From Agrobacterium vaccinii (GTDB lineage Bacteria; Pseudomonadota; Alphaproteobacteria; Rhizobiales; Rhizobiaceae): a stretch of 64,000 bases of DNA. The notes below the pieces were generated by a model. It was given only the letters and a program-made list of their open reading frames with translations. It searched no databases and had not been told where the DNA came from. Location: the NCBI RefSeq assembly GCF_021310995.1, contig NZ_CP054151.1, forward strand, positions 661,501 to 725,500. The letters run 5' to 3'. Both the position numbers and the translations under genes were made by a program. Positions 43,452 through 53,145 of this stretch are shown here, in pieces; the first letter of the stretch is position 1, and each line of letters starts with the position of its first letter.

Positions 43452-44588
43452 ATGACGTCGGAATGTCTCGCTGCCCCACCGCTGACACCTTTGCCGGAAT
43501 GCACAAACCGTGATTGGGCAAGGCGCGCAATTGGTATTCTCCAGGGTGATGGACGCCGGTCGGCGGACACGCATCTGGTCAAACCGGTGTTCAAAGGCCT
43601 GCGTGGCATCTCGATCTATCTGAAGGACGAGTCGACACATCCTACCGGCAGCCTCAAGCACAGGCTGGCGCGCTCCCTGTTTTTGTACGGGATTTGCAAC
43701 GGCAAGATTGCTCAGGGCACGACGCTGGTCGAGGCATCGTCCGGCTCAACCGCCGTCAGCGAGGCCTACTTCGCCCATCTTCTCGATCTGCCATTCATCG
43801 CGGTCATGCCGCATTCCACCAGCCCGCAGAAGGTGGAGGCCATCGAGCGCTTTGGTGGAAAGTGCCATTTCGTGGACAAGCCTTCAGAGGTCTACACCGT
43901 GGCGGAACGGCTGGCGGCGGAAGCTGGCGGTCATTATCTCGACCAGTTCACCTATGCCGAACGCGCAACGGACTGGCGCGGCAACAACAATATCGCCGAT
44001 TCCATCTTCGAGCAGATGAAGAGCGAAGAGCATCCCGAACCCGAATGGGTGGTGATGAATGCCGGCACCGGCGGCACCTCCGCCACCATTGGCCGCTTCA
44101 TCCGCTACAGAAACCTGCGCACACGACTATGCGTCGTGGATGTCGAACATTCCGCCTTTTACGCGTCCTATATGTCCGGCGACCGCAACGTGACCTGCCC
44201 GACACCATCGCGCATCGAAGGCGTGGGCCGACCACGGGTGGAACCGTCTTTCATCCCCGGCGTCATCGACCACATGATCAAGATACCGGACGCGGCCTCC
44301 ATCGCGGCGATGCACGTTCTCTCCGAAAGACTGTTTCGCCGTGTTGGCGGATCGACCGGCACGAATTTCTTCGGCCTATGCTGGATTGCCGCGGCGATGA
44401 TGAAGGAGGGCAAAGAGGGCTCTCTGGTTTCGCTTATCTGCGACAGCGGAGACCGTTACGCCGCAACCTATTACAATCCCGACTGGCTGGCCAAGAACGG
44501 CATCGACACTACGCCCTATCGCGCCATGCTCGAAACCTTCATCGATAGTGGCGAGTTCAGAGATCTCGGCATAGCCGGATTATCCTGA
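43452..44588 (+). CDS. PLP-dependent cysteine synthase-fold enzyme (Cds1-like)
   Basis: The ATG at 43452 has AGGAGGAGCG upstream. The 378-aa fold-type II enzyme binds PLP at K69 ([14 protein letters not shown]), has the asparagine-loop-like [13 protein letters not shown] and the phosphate-binding [12 protein letters not shown], and ends in [19 protein letters not shown]. This long form resembles the L-cysteine desulfhydrase Cds1 more than CysK. It may release sulfide from cysteine or use another amino acid. A 174-bp gap separates it from the DenD-like gene, so co-transcription is unsure. Confidence 0.88.
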   Translation: MTSECLAAPPLTPLPECTNRDWARRAIGILQGDGRRSADTHLVKPVFKGLRGISIYLKDESTHPTGSLKHRLARSLFLYGICNGKIAQGTTLVEASSGSTAVSEAYFAHLLDLPFIAVMPHSTSPQKVEAIERFGGKCHFVDKPSEVYTVAERLAAEAGGHYLDQFTYAERATDWRGNNNIADSIFEQMKSEEHPEPEWVVMNAGTGGTSATIGRFIRYRNLRTRLCVVDVEHSAFYASYMSGDRNVTCPTPSRIEGVGRPRVEPSFIPGVIDHMIKIPDAASIAAMHVLSERLFRRVGGSTGTNFFGLCWIAAAMMKEGKEGSLVSLICDSGDRYAATYYNPDWLAKNGIDTTPYRAMLETFIDSGEFRDLGIAGLS

Positions 44589-44619
44589 TGCGGGCGGCTG
44601 GTAGAGCCGCTTTTCAATC

Positions 44620-45696
44620 TCAGACCCTTCGGCCATCCGCGCCGAAAATATGCGCGTTGGCCAGATCGAAAGATAGAGACACCTTTTCGCCCATGCGCAA
44701 CTGTTTCTGCCCTTCCAGCACGACGGTCACGGGTTGGCCGTCAGCGGTATTGGTGTAGATGACCGTCGATCCACCCAGATGTTCCACCAGCTGGATATTG
44801 CCCTCCCCCAGACTGGCCAATTGCACATGCGGCTGAATATGCTCCGGGCGGATGCCAAAGGTCAGCGCCTCGCCATTCTCGGCCTCCAGCGGCCTTTCGA
44901 GAACGATCTGCTGTCCGGCAATCTCGATGGTGCGGCGGGACGTGTCGGACACCACGAGTTTTGCTGCCAGAAAATTCATTTTCGGTGAGCCGATGAACCC
45001 GGCGACGAACTGGTTGGCAGGGTGGTTGTACAGATCGAGCGGACGACCAACCTGCATGATGCGACCTTCGCGCAGCACGACGATCTTGTCGGCCATGGTC
45101 ATGGCTTCCACCTGATCATGCGTAACATAAATCATGGTGCTGCCAAGTGTCTGATGAAGCTTGGCGATTTCCACGCGCATCTGGACACGCAGCTCGGCAT
45201 CGAGGTTGGATAGCGGCTCATCGAACAGGAAGATTTTCGGCTCGCGAACGATGGCACGCCCGATGGCCACGCGCTGACGCTGCCCGCCCGACAACGCCTT
45301 CGGCTTGCGTTGCAGAAGCGGGCCGATTTGCAGCACATCGGCGGCTTTGGCCACACGCGTCTCTATTTCCGACTTCTTGTAGCCTGCCGTTTCCAGCCCA
45401 AATGCGAGGTTCTTGTAGACGCTCATATGCGGATACAATGCGTAGGACTGGAACACCATGGCGATGCCGCGCTTGGAAGCCGCCATTTCATTGACGCGCG
45501 CGCCATCGATAATCAGATCACCATCCGATATTTCTTCCAGCCCGGCAATCATCCGCAGCAGGGTGGATTTGCCACAGCCGGAGGGGCCGACGAAGACGGT
45601 GAATTCGCCCGGCTCTATCTGCAAGTCGATACCGTGAACCACGGGAAAGGCGCCGAAACGCTTGACGATCTTTTGAAGGGTAATGCTGCTTGCCAT
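44620..45696 (-). CDS. ABC sugar transporter ATPase (UgpC/MalK type)
   Basis: The 358-aa ATPase has Walker A G37-P-S-G-C-G-K-S-T45, Q-loop [10 protein letters not shown], signature [15 protein letters not shown], Walker [13 protein letters not shown], switch His ([10 protein letters not shown]) and a C-terminal TOBE-type regulatory domain. It energises the two permeases encoded at the other end of the operon. It is the last gene of a six-gene operon, 17 bp after an oxidoreductase gene. Confidence 0.95.
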   Translation of the reverse strand: MASSITLQKIVKRFGAFPVVHGIDLQIEPGEFTVFVGPSGCGKSTLLRMIAGLEEISDGDLIIDGARVNEMAASKRGIAMVFQSYALYPHMSVYKNLAFGLETAGYKKSEIETRVAKAADVLQIGPLLQRKPKALSGGQRQRVAIGRAIVREPKIFLFDEPLSNLDAELRVQMRVEIAKLHQTLGSTMIYVTHDQVEAMTMADKIVVLREGRIMQVGRPLDLYNHPANQFVAGFIGSPKMNFLAAKLVVSDTSRRTIEIAGQQIVLERPLEAENGEALTFGIRPEHIQPHVQLASLGEGNIQLVEHLGGSTVIYTNTADGQPVTVVLEGQKQLRMGEKVSLSFDLANAHIFGADGRRV

Positions 45697-45713
45697 AGGT
45701 TCCTCCGACGGTC

Positions 45714-46781
45714 TCAGGGACGCCAGCTGATATATTTCGGATGCCCCTGGGTGATCGGCAGGGCAACGTCCGCATTGATATCGTTGGAATGATAGATTGC
45801 CGCGAGAAGCTCCAGCGAACCCCGCGCATCGGCCGTGGTCACCGGTGGCGTATCGCCGTTCTCCAATGCGTGGTAGAATGCCTCCATCTGCCCGTTAAAC
45901 CTGCGGCCAACAGTTGGCATATCGCTCAGCAGCGCGTCGATCTTCCTGCCGATCTCCTCGCTGGCGGGAATGAAACGCCAGGGTCCATCACCCGGTGAAT
46001 AGGCCGAATGGTTGCTCTCCATCGTTACATTTTCGAACGACAGCCGCAAACGGCTGATCTCCTCCTGAGACCCCAGCGTCGTCGATACCGCGACCAGCGC
46101 GCCGCTCTTCATCAGAAGACTAGCCGAGACGCAGTCTTCCACCTCGATGGGGTTGACGCGTGTTGCGGTGCGGGCAAAGACGCGGTCGATTGGCCCCATC
46201 AGATAGGTCAGCATGTCGTGCAGATGGATCGCATGGGTCATCAGCACACCGCCGAGTTCGGTTGCCCAGCGACCACGCCATGGATTGTCGTAATAGGCGG
46301 CATCCCGCTTCCAAAGGGTCTCTGCGGTTGCCACGTAAGGCGTGCCAGCCAGACCACTTTCGATGATGCGGCGCGCCTGCTGAACACCGTCGCCGTAGCG
46401 ATACTGGTAGATCGGCATCAATTTGCCCTTGGCGACCTTTTCGGCTGCAACCACCTCGTCAAGCTCCGACAGGGAACCTGTCAGCGGCTTTTCGCAGACC
46501 ACGTGCTTTCCGGTCGCTAGCCCCTGAAGAATGAGTCTGGTGTGAATGGCGGGCGGCGTGCAGATATCGATGATGTCGATATCCTCCATCGCCATCAGCT
46601 CGTCAGTCGAGGTTAGGCGACGCTCGACGTTGAACTCATCCGCCACCGCCTTCAGGCGCACTTCATCGAGATCGCAAAGGGCCACGACCTCGTATTTGTC
46701 TGGATGCATCGCATAGCCTTCTGAGATATGCGAGCTGCCGATGCCGCAACCGATGAGGCCGACCCTGTAGCGTTTAGCCAT
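45714..46781 (-). CDS. Gfo/Idh/MocA-family oxidoreductase
   Basis: From the ATG at 46781 the protein has 355 aa. The Rossmann start is [23 protein letters not shown], followed by the family signature CEKPLTGS (the Lys-Pro of the active site) and the substrate-domain segment [20 protein letters not shown]. It would oxidise or reduce a sugar or cyclitol with NAD(P). It overlaps the preceding oxidoreductase gene by 8 bp, and both belong to the ABC transporter operon. Confidence 0.92.
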   Translation of the reverse strand: MAKRYRVGLIGCGIGSSHISEGYAMHPDKYEVVALCDLDEVRLKAVADEFNVERRLTSTDELMAMEDIDIIDICTPPAIHTRLILQGLATGKHVVCEKPLTGSLSELDEVVAAEKVAKGKLMPIYQYRYGDGVQQARRIIESGLAGTPYVATAETLWKRDAAYYDNPWRGRWATELGGVLMTHAIHLHDMLTYLMGPIDRVFARTATRVNPIEVEDCVSASLLMKSGALVAVSTTLGSQEEISRLRLSFENVTMESNHSAYSPGDGPWRFIPASEEIGRKIDALLSDMPTVGRRFNGQMEAFYHALENGDTPPVTTADARGSLELLAAIYHSNDINADVALPITQGHPKYISWRP

Positions 46782-47787
46782 GGTGATGACCCTCCGCAAT
46801 CTGCTGAGCTTTGAGTGCAATCTCCATGGCTGCAAAGCAGCGCGCCTGCGGCATGGCCGTCTCGGTGCGGCTGCGGATATCTTCCAGAAGCTGCGGACCA
46901 TAGGGCAATAGGACATCTGCGCAATCAATGTGCTGCACGCCGTTCTTGTCGGTCAGGAACAGATGATCTTTCCCTTCCCGACCTGCGATATCGACGTATT
47001 TCCGAAGCTCTATCGTGCCCTCCGTGCCGGTGATGAACAGGCGTCCGTCACCCCAGGTGGGCAGGCCATCCGGCGTGAACCAGTCGACGCGGATGTAGCC
47101 ATCCGCTTCCTTGGTCGAGAGGTGAATATCGCCACTGTCCTGCAGGCCGGGCCATTGGGGGTGTGCGCGATTGGACACGGTGGCAGAGCGGATCGTTGCC
47201 TCCTGCGCGCCGGTGAAGAACAGGAATTGTTCGCATTGATGCGAAGCAATATCCGTGAGAATGCCGCCGTATCGCTCACGTTTGAAGAACCACTCGGCCC
47301 GTGTCGGCGCGCGCAGGCGATGCGGTCCGAGACCCACCGTTGACACCACTTTCCCGATAGCGCCTGCCGCAATGAGTTCTCCCGCCTTGACGGTGGATCG
47401 GGTCTCGAAATGCTCCGAATACATGATAGAGAAAATGCGGCCTGTCTCAGCCTGAACCTGCTTTACTTCGGCAAGCTGTTCAAGGCTGATCATGCCCGGC
47501 TTGTCGGTCATGACGTCTTTTCCGGCGCGCATAGCTTCGATTGCTATGGCTGAACGATCTCCGGGGACAGCCGCGGTGATGATGAGATCGATGCTGTCGT
47601 CTTCCAGGAAGCGCCGCTTGTCATCCACACGCAGGGCCGAGGGAAACGTCTCGCCATAGGCTTTGGAGAGATCGTCCTCCACCGCATGGAAACCGACGAA
47701 CTCCGCGCCTGCATTCAAAAGGCAGGTCGTCTGTCCGTAGATGTGATTGTGGTTGATACCGATTGTTGCGAAGCGAACGGGTTTCAT
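46774..47787 (-). CDS. Gfo/Idh/MocA-family oxidoreductase
   Basis: The ATG at 47787 has AAGG 7 nt upstream; an ATG two codons earlier is too close to it. The 337-aa protein begins PVRFATIGINHNHIYGQT, an atypical nucleotide-binding start with His where many family members have a Gly-rich loop. It continues to TDKPGMISLEQL and GGILTDIASHQCEQFLFFTG. It ends in a His-rich tail (EGHHHG). It is the second oxidoreductase of the ABC operon; substrate unknown. Confidence 0.9.
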   Translation of the reverse strand: MKPVRFATIGINHNHIYGQTTCLLNAGAEFVGFHAVEDDLSKAYGETFPSALRVDDKRRFLEDDSIDLIITAAVPGDRSAIAIEAMRAGKDVMTDKPGMISLEQLAEVKQVQAETGRIFSIMYSEHFETRSTVKAGELIAAGAIGKVVSTVGLGPHRLRAPTRAEWFFKRERYGGILTDIASHQCEQFLFFTGAQEATIRSATVSNRAHPQWPGLQDSGDIHLSTKEADGYIRVDWFTPDGLPTWGDGRLFITGTEGTIELRKYVDIAGREGKDHLFLTDKNGVQHIDCADVLLPYGPQLLEDIRSRTETAMPQARCFAAMEIALKAQQIAEGHHHG

Positions 47788-47804
47788 AGCCATGCCTTGA
47801 TGTT

Positions 47805-48680
47805 TCAGCGTTTCATGCCTGTGGTGGCGATGCCTTCGATGAGAAGACGCTGGAAGAAGAGGAAGAAAAGAAAAACGGGAATGAGGGACAGGTTGGACAT
47901 GGCAAACAACGCCGTCCAGTCCGAACTGCCGGTACTGTCCACGAAAGAGCGAAGCCCCAGCTGCACGGTGTAGGTGTTGATATCGTTGAGATAGATCAGC
48001 GGCCCGAAGAAATCGTCCCAGGTCCAGATGAAGGAAAAAATCGCAGCCGTCGCCAGCACCGGCGATGACAGCGGCAGCATGATTTTCCAGTAGATGCGGA
48101 AGGGGCTGCACCCGTCCATCACCGCCGCCTCATCCAGTTCGCGGGGAATGCCACGGAAGAACTGCACCATCAGGAAGATGAAGAACGCGTCGGTGGCCAG
48201 ATATTTGGGCACGATGAGCGGCAGCGAGGTGTTCACCCAGCCCAGCTCCAGAAACAGGATATATTGTGGGATCAGCACCACATGGTAGGGCAGCATCAAG
48301 GTGCCCAGCATCAGCGCGAACCAGAAATTGCGACCCCCGAAGCGAAGCCGTGCAAAGGCAAATGCTGCCAGCGAACACCCGACCACATTGCCGATGGTTG
48401 CGAGAACCGCGATGAAGAACGAGTTCCAGAAGAACTTTCCAAACGAGACCTGAAGCCCCGTCCAGCCTCTGATATAGCCGCCAAGATCGACCGACGAGGG
48501 GATGAGAGACGATGAACCGAACAACTCGTCCTGCGGCCTGAAGGAGCCGGAGATCATCCACAGGATCGGATACATCATGGCGATGGAGGCAGCGATTAGC
48601 GCCGCATGCAGCAGGATGGATTTCCATAGAGGGCGCTGAACGGCCTGACTGGGGCGAAGTGAGGTGACGGCATCAGTCAT
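47805..48680 (-). CDS. ABC sugar transporter permease (MalG type)
   Basis: The 291-aa permease has six predicted helices and the MalG-type EAA loop DEAAVMDGCSPFRIYWKIMLPLSSPVLA. It overlaps the other permease gene by 8 bp. With that protein it forms the membrane channel for an unknown carbohydrate. The gene is followed by two Gfo/Idh/MocA genes. Confidence 0.94.
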   Translation of the reverse strand: MTDAVTSLRPSQAVQRPLWKSILLHAALIAASIAMMYPILWMISGSFRPQDELFGSSSLIPSSVDLGGYIRGWTGLQVSFGKFFWNSFFIAVLATIGNVVGCSLAAFAFARLRFGGRNFWFALMLGTLMLPYHVVLIPQYILFLELGWVNTSLPLIVPKYLATDAFFIFLMVQFFRGIPRELDEAAVMDGCSPFRIYWKIMLPLSSPVLATAAIFSFIWTWDDFFGPLIYLNDINTYTVQLGLRSFVDSTGSSDWTALFAMSNLSLIPVFLFFLFFQRLLIEGIATTGMKR

Positions 48681-49626
48681 CGTAATGCACCCAATAGCGT
48701 GCGCTCAGGAAGGAAAAGGCCGTGAACAGCGAGATGATGACGACCAGTATCCACGCCAGCGCCGAGGCATATCCCATGCGGAAGAAGCCGAACGCCTCCT
48801 GATAGAGGTAGAGCGTGTAGAACAGCGTCGAGTTGATCGGCCCACCGGAGCCTTCCGAGATGATGAAGGCAGGCGTGAAAGCCTTGAAGGCATCTATGGT
48901 CTGGATGACGGCATTGAAGAAAATGACCGGCGTCAGCAGCGGAAGGGTGATGCGGAAGAACTGCCGCATTTTGCCAGCGCCATCCATCTCAGCTGCCTCA
49001 TACATGTCCTGCGGTATCTGCCGCAGACCGGCAAGGAAGATGATCATCGGCGAACCGAACTGCCAGATAGACAGTATTACCAATGTGTAGATGGAATAGT
49101 TCGGGTTCGATATCCAGCTCGGCCCTTCATAGCCGAAGGCCTGCCAGAGCACCATGTTGACGAGACCATCCGAGGCGAATAGCTGGCGCCACAGAACGGC
49201 GATGGCGACGCTCGATCCAAGCAGCGACGGAAGGTAGAACACCGCGCGGTAAAGCGTCAGCCCCTTGATACCGCGATTGAACGCCATCGCCACCATCAAA
49301 GCAAAGATCAGCTTCAGCGGCACGGATAGGATGACATAGGTAAACGTCACCTTCATCGCCGCTGCAAACTTGGGATCAGCAGTGGCGATGCGGACATAGT
49401 TGGATGCGCCGACCCAGTCTGGCGATTGCAGCAAATCGTAATTGGTGAAGGACAGATAGAGCGACGCCAGCGCGGGACCAAGCGTCAGCCCGAAAAAGCC
49501 GATCAGCCAGGGCAGAAGAAAGACATAGGCGTGGACGTTCCGGTCGAACATCTTGCGCAGTGCACCCTGCGGAGGAGGAGCCGTCGAGCGGCCCTCCCCC
49601 GTCATCGTGTCGGATCGAAACGCCAT
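48673..49626 (-). CDS. ABC sugar transporter permease (MalF/UgpA type)
   Basis: The 317-aa permease begins with a cytoplasmic tail and then WLIGFFGLTLGPALASLYLSFTNYD. The EAA loop is EAAEMDGAGKMRQFFRITLPLLTPV. Six helices are expected. It lies 6 bp after the binding-protein gene and overlaps the second permease gene by 8 bp, so the transporter is encoded as one unit. Confidence 0.94.
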   Translation of the reverse strand: MAFRSDTMTGEGRSTAPPPQGALRKMFDRNVHAYVFLLPWLIGFFGLTLGPALASLYLSFTNYDLLQSPDWVGASNYVRIATADPKFAAAMKVTFTYVILSVPLKLIFALMVAMAFNRGIKGLTLYRAVFYLPSLLGSSVAIAVLWRQLFASDGLVNMVLWQAFGYEGPSWISNPNYSIYTLVILSIWQFGSPMIIFLAGLRQIPQDMYEAAEMDGAGKMRQFFRITLPLLTPVIFFNAVIQTIDAFKAFTPAFIISEGSGGPINSTLFYTLYLYQEAFGFFRMGYASALAWILVVIISLFTAFSFLSARYWVHYDD

Positions 49627-49632
49627 GGTTCG

Positions 49633-50928
49633 TTACTTCCGCTTGATAACTGTTTCCGCTTCGGTCACCAGCTGTTTGCCGCCCTGCTCCGGCGTCATTC
49701 TGCCGAAACCAACCTCTTCCGAGGTCCGCTTGAGTACGAAGGCAAACTCACCAGCACCTGGCGGTGGTGATGGTGGCAAGGCTCCGACGCCAGGCGTGAT
49801 TTCGGCGATATAATCGACCATCGCCTTGCTGACCTCGTTGAGCTTGGGGCTGAGTTGATTGCGCATCGATTCAGACGCCGGAACGCCGCGCTCGACGCCC
49901 AGAATGTCAACGCCTTCAGGCACGGCCACGAGGAAGTTGATGAAATCCACCGCCGCCTCAATGCCCGCACTGCCATTGGCGACACTCATCAGCATCGATG
50001 GCTTGAGATAATGACCGGACGGACTGTCTGCCGAGACCTTCGGATAGGACGTGATCGAAAGCTTGGCTTTGTTGATGGCCTGATAGCCGACGAACTGGTT
50101 GGAGTGGGCAAAAGCGGTCGCAGCCTTGCCCGTGGTCAGCGCGTTGCTTTCGATATTGAGCTGATCGAGCGCCTGAATGTCGGCGGGCACACAGGCCCCG
50201 GCCTCACGCATGGCCGCCCACATGGCAAACCACTCACCCGCATCCTTGGCGTCATAACCCAGGCCGCCGCCTTCGGCGAACAGCGATTTGTTCTTCTGGC
50301 GCAGCCAGTTCTCAAAGCTCGGCTCGACACCGCTGGCATCGGCTGTTGCATAGTAACCGGGCTTTGGCTTGTTCTTGCCAAACTCGGCTGCGTTCTTGGA
50401 GAACTCTTCCCAGCTCTGGCCCGCAGATGGTGCCTTGGCGCCGGTCTTCTCCCAAGCCTTGGCGTCGTAAAACACGGCACTGGAATTCACACCAAGATTG
50501 ATACCGTAAAGTTTACCGTCCACCCGACCGGAATCGATATTCGGCGTGCCGAAATCCTCGATTTTCAGTGACTTTCCAAGATAGTCATCCAATGGCGCCA
50601 GAGCACCGCGGCGGGCATATTCGAAGATGTAGCGATAATCCATCTGGATGAGATCAGGGGCATTGCGACCCGCGACCTGCGTTGCCAGACGCGGCCAGTA
50701 ATCCGACCAGCCAGCAAATTCCCCCGCGATATCGAGATCAGGCTTGACCTGTTTGAAAGCCGCAATGGCCTTGTTGGTACGATCCGCTCTTTCCTGCGAA
50801 CCCCACCAGAGCAGGCGAATGCGTGCTGCCTGTGCGAAAGCGGGTCCTCCACCCACTGTCGCCAAAGATAAAGCCGCCAGACCCGCCGAAAGCACGGCAC
50901 GTCTCTGAAGCATCATGGACATTGGCAA
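49633..50928 (-). CDS. ABC sugar-binding protein (family 1)
   Basis: The 431-aa protein has a signal peptide of twin-arginine-like character (MLQRRAVLSAGLAALSLATVGGGPAFA) and the family-1 binding-protein features LLWWGSQERADRTNKAIAAFKQ, APDLIQMDYRYIFEYARRG and LYGINLGVNSSAVFYDA. It captures an unknown sugar or oligosaccharide in the periplasm. GGGAGGAGTTGCCA precedes the ATG. It is the first gene of the six-gene operon. A TetR-type dyad overlaps the putative promoter. Confidence 0.93.
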   Translation of the reverse strand: MPMSMMLQRRAVLSAGLAALSLATVGGGPAFAQAARIRLLWWGSQERADRTNKAIAAFKQVKPDLDIAGEFAGWSDYWPRLATQVAGRNAPDLIQMDYRYIFEYARRGALAPLDDYLGKSLKIEDFGTPNIDSGRVDGKLYGINLGVNSSAVFYDAKAWEKTGAKAPSAGQSWEEFSKNAAEFGKNKPKPGYYATADASGVEPSFENWLRQKNKSLFAEGGGLGYDAKDAGEWFAMWAAMREAGACVPADIQALDQLNIESNALTTGKAATAFAHSNQFVGYQAINKAKLSITSYPKVSADSPSGHYLKPSMLMSVANGSAGIEAAVDFINFLVAVPEGVDILGVERGVPASESMRNQLSPKLNEVSKAMVDYIAEITPGVGALPPSPPPGAGEFAFVLKRTSEEVGFGRMTPEQGGKQLVTEAETVIKRK

Positions 50929-50985
50929 CTCCTCCCTAATTGAATGCCAAATTGAATGATGTGGTGAACAGCGCTTGCTGTTTTA

Positions 50986-50999
50986 TAACTATCTGGTTA
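50986..50999. promoter_or_regulatory. Predicted TetR operator, ABC operon side
   Basis: TAACTATCTGGTTA is a near-palindrome in the 72-bp gap between the divergent binding-protein and TetR-family genes. It overlaps the leftward -10-like TATAAA and abuts the rightward ATG. The same 14-mer with one difference occurs inverted at 51918-51931, before the second operon. Confidence 0.7.
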
Positions 51000-51000
51000 C

Positions 51001-51747
51001 ATGGGAACACTGATCAACACTATTGTCAAGCGGCCAATAACGATGGATGACACCGGCAAAACCGTTTCCGATAAAACGGACGATACGGCCGAAAAAAAGA
51101 CCAAGCGGACCGTCAGGAAACCTGCGACCCAGCCTCGCAACCCGGAGCGAACCCGCGCCGCGATTCTGGAAGCCGCCCGTCGCGAGGTCGCGGCCAAGGG
51201 TCTGGCAGGTGCGCGTATCGATGTCGTGGCAAGACGCGCAGGCACCAACAAGCGCATGATCTATCACTACTTCGGCGACAAGGATGCGCTCTACCTCGCG
51301 GTGCTAGAAGATGCCTATCGTCATATTCGCCACGCCGAACACCGGCTGGACCTGACCCGTAAACCACCGGTCGAGGGACTGCGGGAGCTGGCGCTCTTCA
51401 CATGGCATTATTTTCTCGACCATCCTGAGTTTCTCAGCATCCTCGCAACAGAAAATATCAATCAAGCCAGATACTTGCGTCAATCCACCAGCATTCCTGA
51501 AATGCATTCCAATTTCATTTCAGAGCTGAAGGATGTGCTGAAGCGCGGCGAAGCTACGGGTGACTTTCGCGCTGGGCTCGATCCCGTGGACGTTTATCTG
51601 ACGATCGCCTCGCTCGGCTTCTTCTATCTCTCAAACCGTTTTACGCTATCGACGATCTTTCAGCGCGACCTTGCGGCACCGGCTGAACTGGAACGTTGGG
51701 GCCAGCATATCGTCAACACGGTGATTGCTGCATTGCGGCCATTTTGA
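51001..51747 (+). CDS. TetR-family regulator of the carbohydrate regulon
   Basis: The 248-aa protein has a charged N-terminal extension rich in Lys and Thr and then a standard TetR helix-turn-helix: RTRAAILEAARREVAAKGLAGARIDVVARRAGTNKRMIYHYFGDKDALYLAV. Neither the ATG at 51001 nor the in-frame ATG at 51043 has a clear ribosome site. The first would be almost leaderless, directly after the dyad. It sits between the ABC operon and the four-gene catabolic operon, and the same dyad is present at both, so it probably controls all eleven genes including itself. Confidence 0.9.
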   Translation: MGTLINTIVKRPITMDDTGKTVSDKTDDTAEKKTKRTVRKPATQPRNPERTRAAILEAARREVAAKGLAGARIDVVARRAGTNKRMIYHYFGDKDALYLAVLEDAYRHIRHAEHRLDLTRKPPVEGLRELALFTWHYFLDHPEFLSILATENINQARYLRQSTSIPEMHSNFISELKDVLKRGEATGDFRAGLDPVDVYLTIASLGFFYLSNRFTLSTIFQRDLAAPAELERWGQHIVNTVIAALRPF

Positions 51748-51917
51748 ACGCCTGATCCAATTTGCTGAACAAGATCAATCCTGCGCGTCTTCGCATATGC
51801 GAAAGAATGAAGATATGATCGCGCGGCGATCGTTTACGCAGATACATCGCCGTGAATGTGTCAGCGATTTTTTACACCAAAAACTTCTTGACAGAAACCG
51901 AGTTTCGACTTCACAAA

Positions 51918-51931
51918 TAACCAAATAGTTA
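51918..51931. promoter_or_regulatory. Predicted TetR operator, catabolic operon side
   Basis: TAACCAAATAGTTA, whose reverse complement TAACTATTTGGTTA differs from the site at 50986-50999 by one base. It lies about 60 bp upstream of the Gfo/Idh/MocA start and 24 bp after a TTGACA (51888-51893), so a bound repressor would block this promoter. Confidence 0.7.
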
Positions 51932-51992
51932 CAAATATCGTGACTGAAAAATTGCGCCTGCCGGGAGTCGGGTGCCTGTGGGAGGAAGTTTC

Positions 51993-53135
51993 ATGCAACG
52001 CATCGGCGTCATCATGCACGGCATTACTGGCCGCATGGGATATAACCAGCACCTCGTGCGCTCCGTTCTGGCCATTCGCGATCAAGGCGGCGTGACCCTC
52101 AAGACGGGCGAAAAGGTCATGCTCGACCCCATTCTGGTTGGCCGAAACGGCGCAAAAATCGAAGAAATCGCCCACAAACACAACGTCGCGCGCTGGACCA
52201 CCGATATCGATGCTGCCCTGGCAAACCCCGATGACACGCTGTTTTTCGACGCCGGAACCACGCAGATGCGCGGTAGCCTTCTGACCAAGGCCATCAAGGC
52301 CGGGAAGAACGTCTATTGCGAAAAGCCGATTTCCGACAACATGGAAGAGGCCCTCGCGGTCGCGCGGCTTGCGGAAAGTTCAGGAGTCAAACACGGCGTG
52401 GTGCAGGACAAGCTGTTCCTGCCCGGTCTTCGCAAGCTGGCCATGCTGCGCGACAGCGGGTTTTTCGGCAACATTCTCTCGGTGCGTGGCGAGTTCGGCT
52501 ATTGGGTATTCGAGGGTGACTGGCAGGCCGCGCAACGCCCGTCATGGAACTACCGCCACAAAGACGGCGGCGGCATCATTCTGGATATGCTTTGCCACTG
52601 GCGCTATGTTCTCGACAATCTGTTCGGTGAGGTCAAAGCGGTCAGCTGCCTCGGCACAACGCATATTCCCAAACGATTTGATGAACAGGGTCAGCCCTAT
52701 GAAGCCGATGCCGATGACGCCGCCTACGCGACATTCGAGCTTGCAGACGGCGTCATTGCCCACATCAACTCATCCTGGGCGGTGCGTGTCCGCCGTGACG
52801 ATCTGGTGACGTTTCAGGTGGATGGCACCCACGGGTCTGCCGTCGCCGGTCTGACGAAATGCTTCACCCAGCACCGCACCAACACGCCAAAGCCCGTGTG
52901 GAACCCCGACCAGCCGCAGACAATCGATTTCTACAAGACCTGGCAGGAAGTGCCCGACAACGTCGTCTACGACAACGGCTTCAAGGCGCAGTGGGAAATG
53001 TTCGTCCGGCACCTCGCCAACGACGAGCCGTGGCCCTATGGGCTGATGGAGGGCGTCAAGGGCGTGCAACTGGCAGAGCTTGGCCTGCAATCGTGGAAGG
53101 AGCGCCGCTGGCTCGACGTTCCCGCCATCGTCTGA
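51993..53135 (+). CDS. Gfo/Idh/MocA-family oxidoreductase
   Basis: The ATG at 51993 has GGGAGGAAG 4-5 nt upstream. The 380-aa protein starts RIGVIMHGITGRMGYNQHLVRSV, carries CEKPISDNMEEAL, and has the substrate-domain block DGGGIILDMLCHWRYVLDNLFGEVKAV. It is the first gene of the catabolic operon and the third oxidoreductase of this regulon. A sugar, inositol-like or aminosugar substrate is likely, not determinable from sequence. Confidence 0.92.
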   Translation: MQRIGVIMHGITGRMGYNQHLVRSVLAIRDQGGVTLKTGEKVMLDPILVGRNGAKIEEIAHKHNVARWTTDIDAALANPDDTLFFDAGTTQMRGSLLTKAIKAGKNVYCEKPISDNMEEALAVARLAESSGVKHGVVQDKLFLPGLRKLAMLRDSGFFGNILSVRGEFGYWVFEGDWQAAQRPSWNYRHKDGGGIILDMLCHWRYVLDNLFGEVKAVSCLGTTHIPKRFDEQGQPYEADADDAAYATFELADGVIAHINSSWAVRVRRDDLVTFQVDGTHGSAVAGLTKCFTQHRTNTPKPVWNPDQPQTIDFYKTWQEVPDNVVYDNGFKAQWEMFVRHLANDEPWPYGLMEGVKGVQLAELGLQSWKERRWLDVPAIV

Positions 53136-53145
53136 GGAGGCTGAA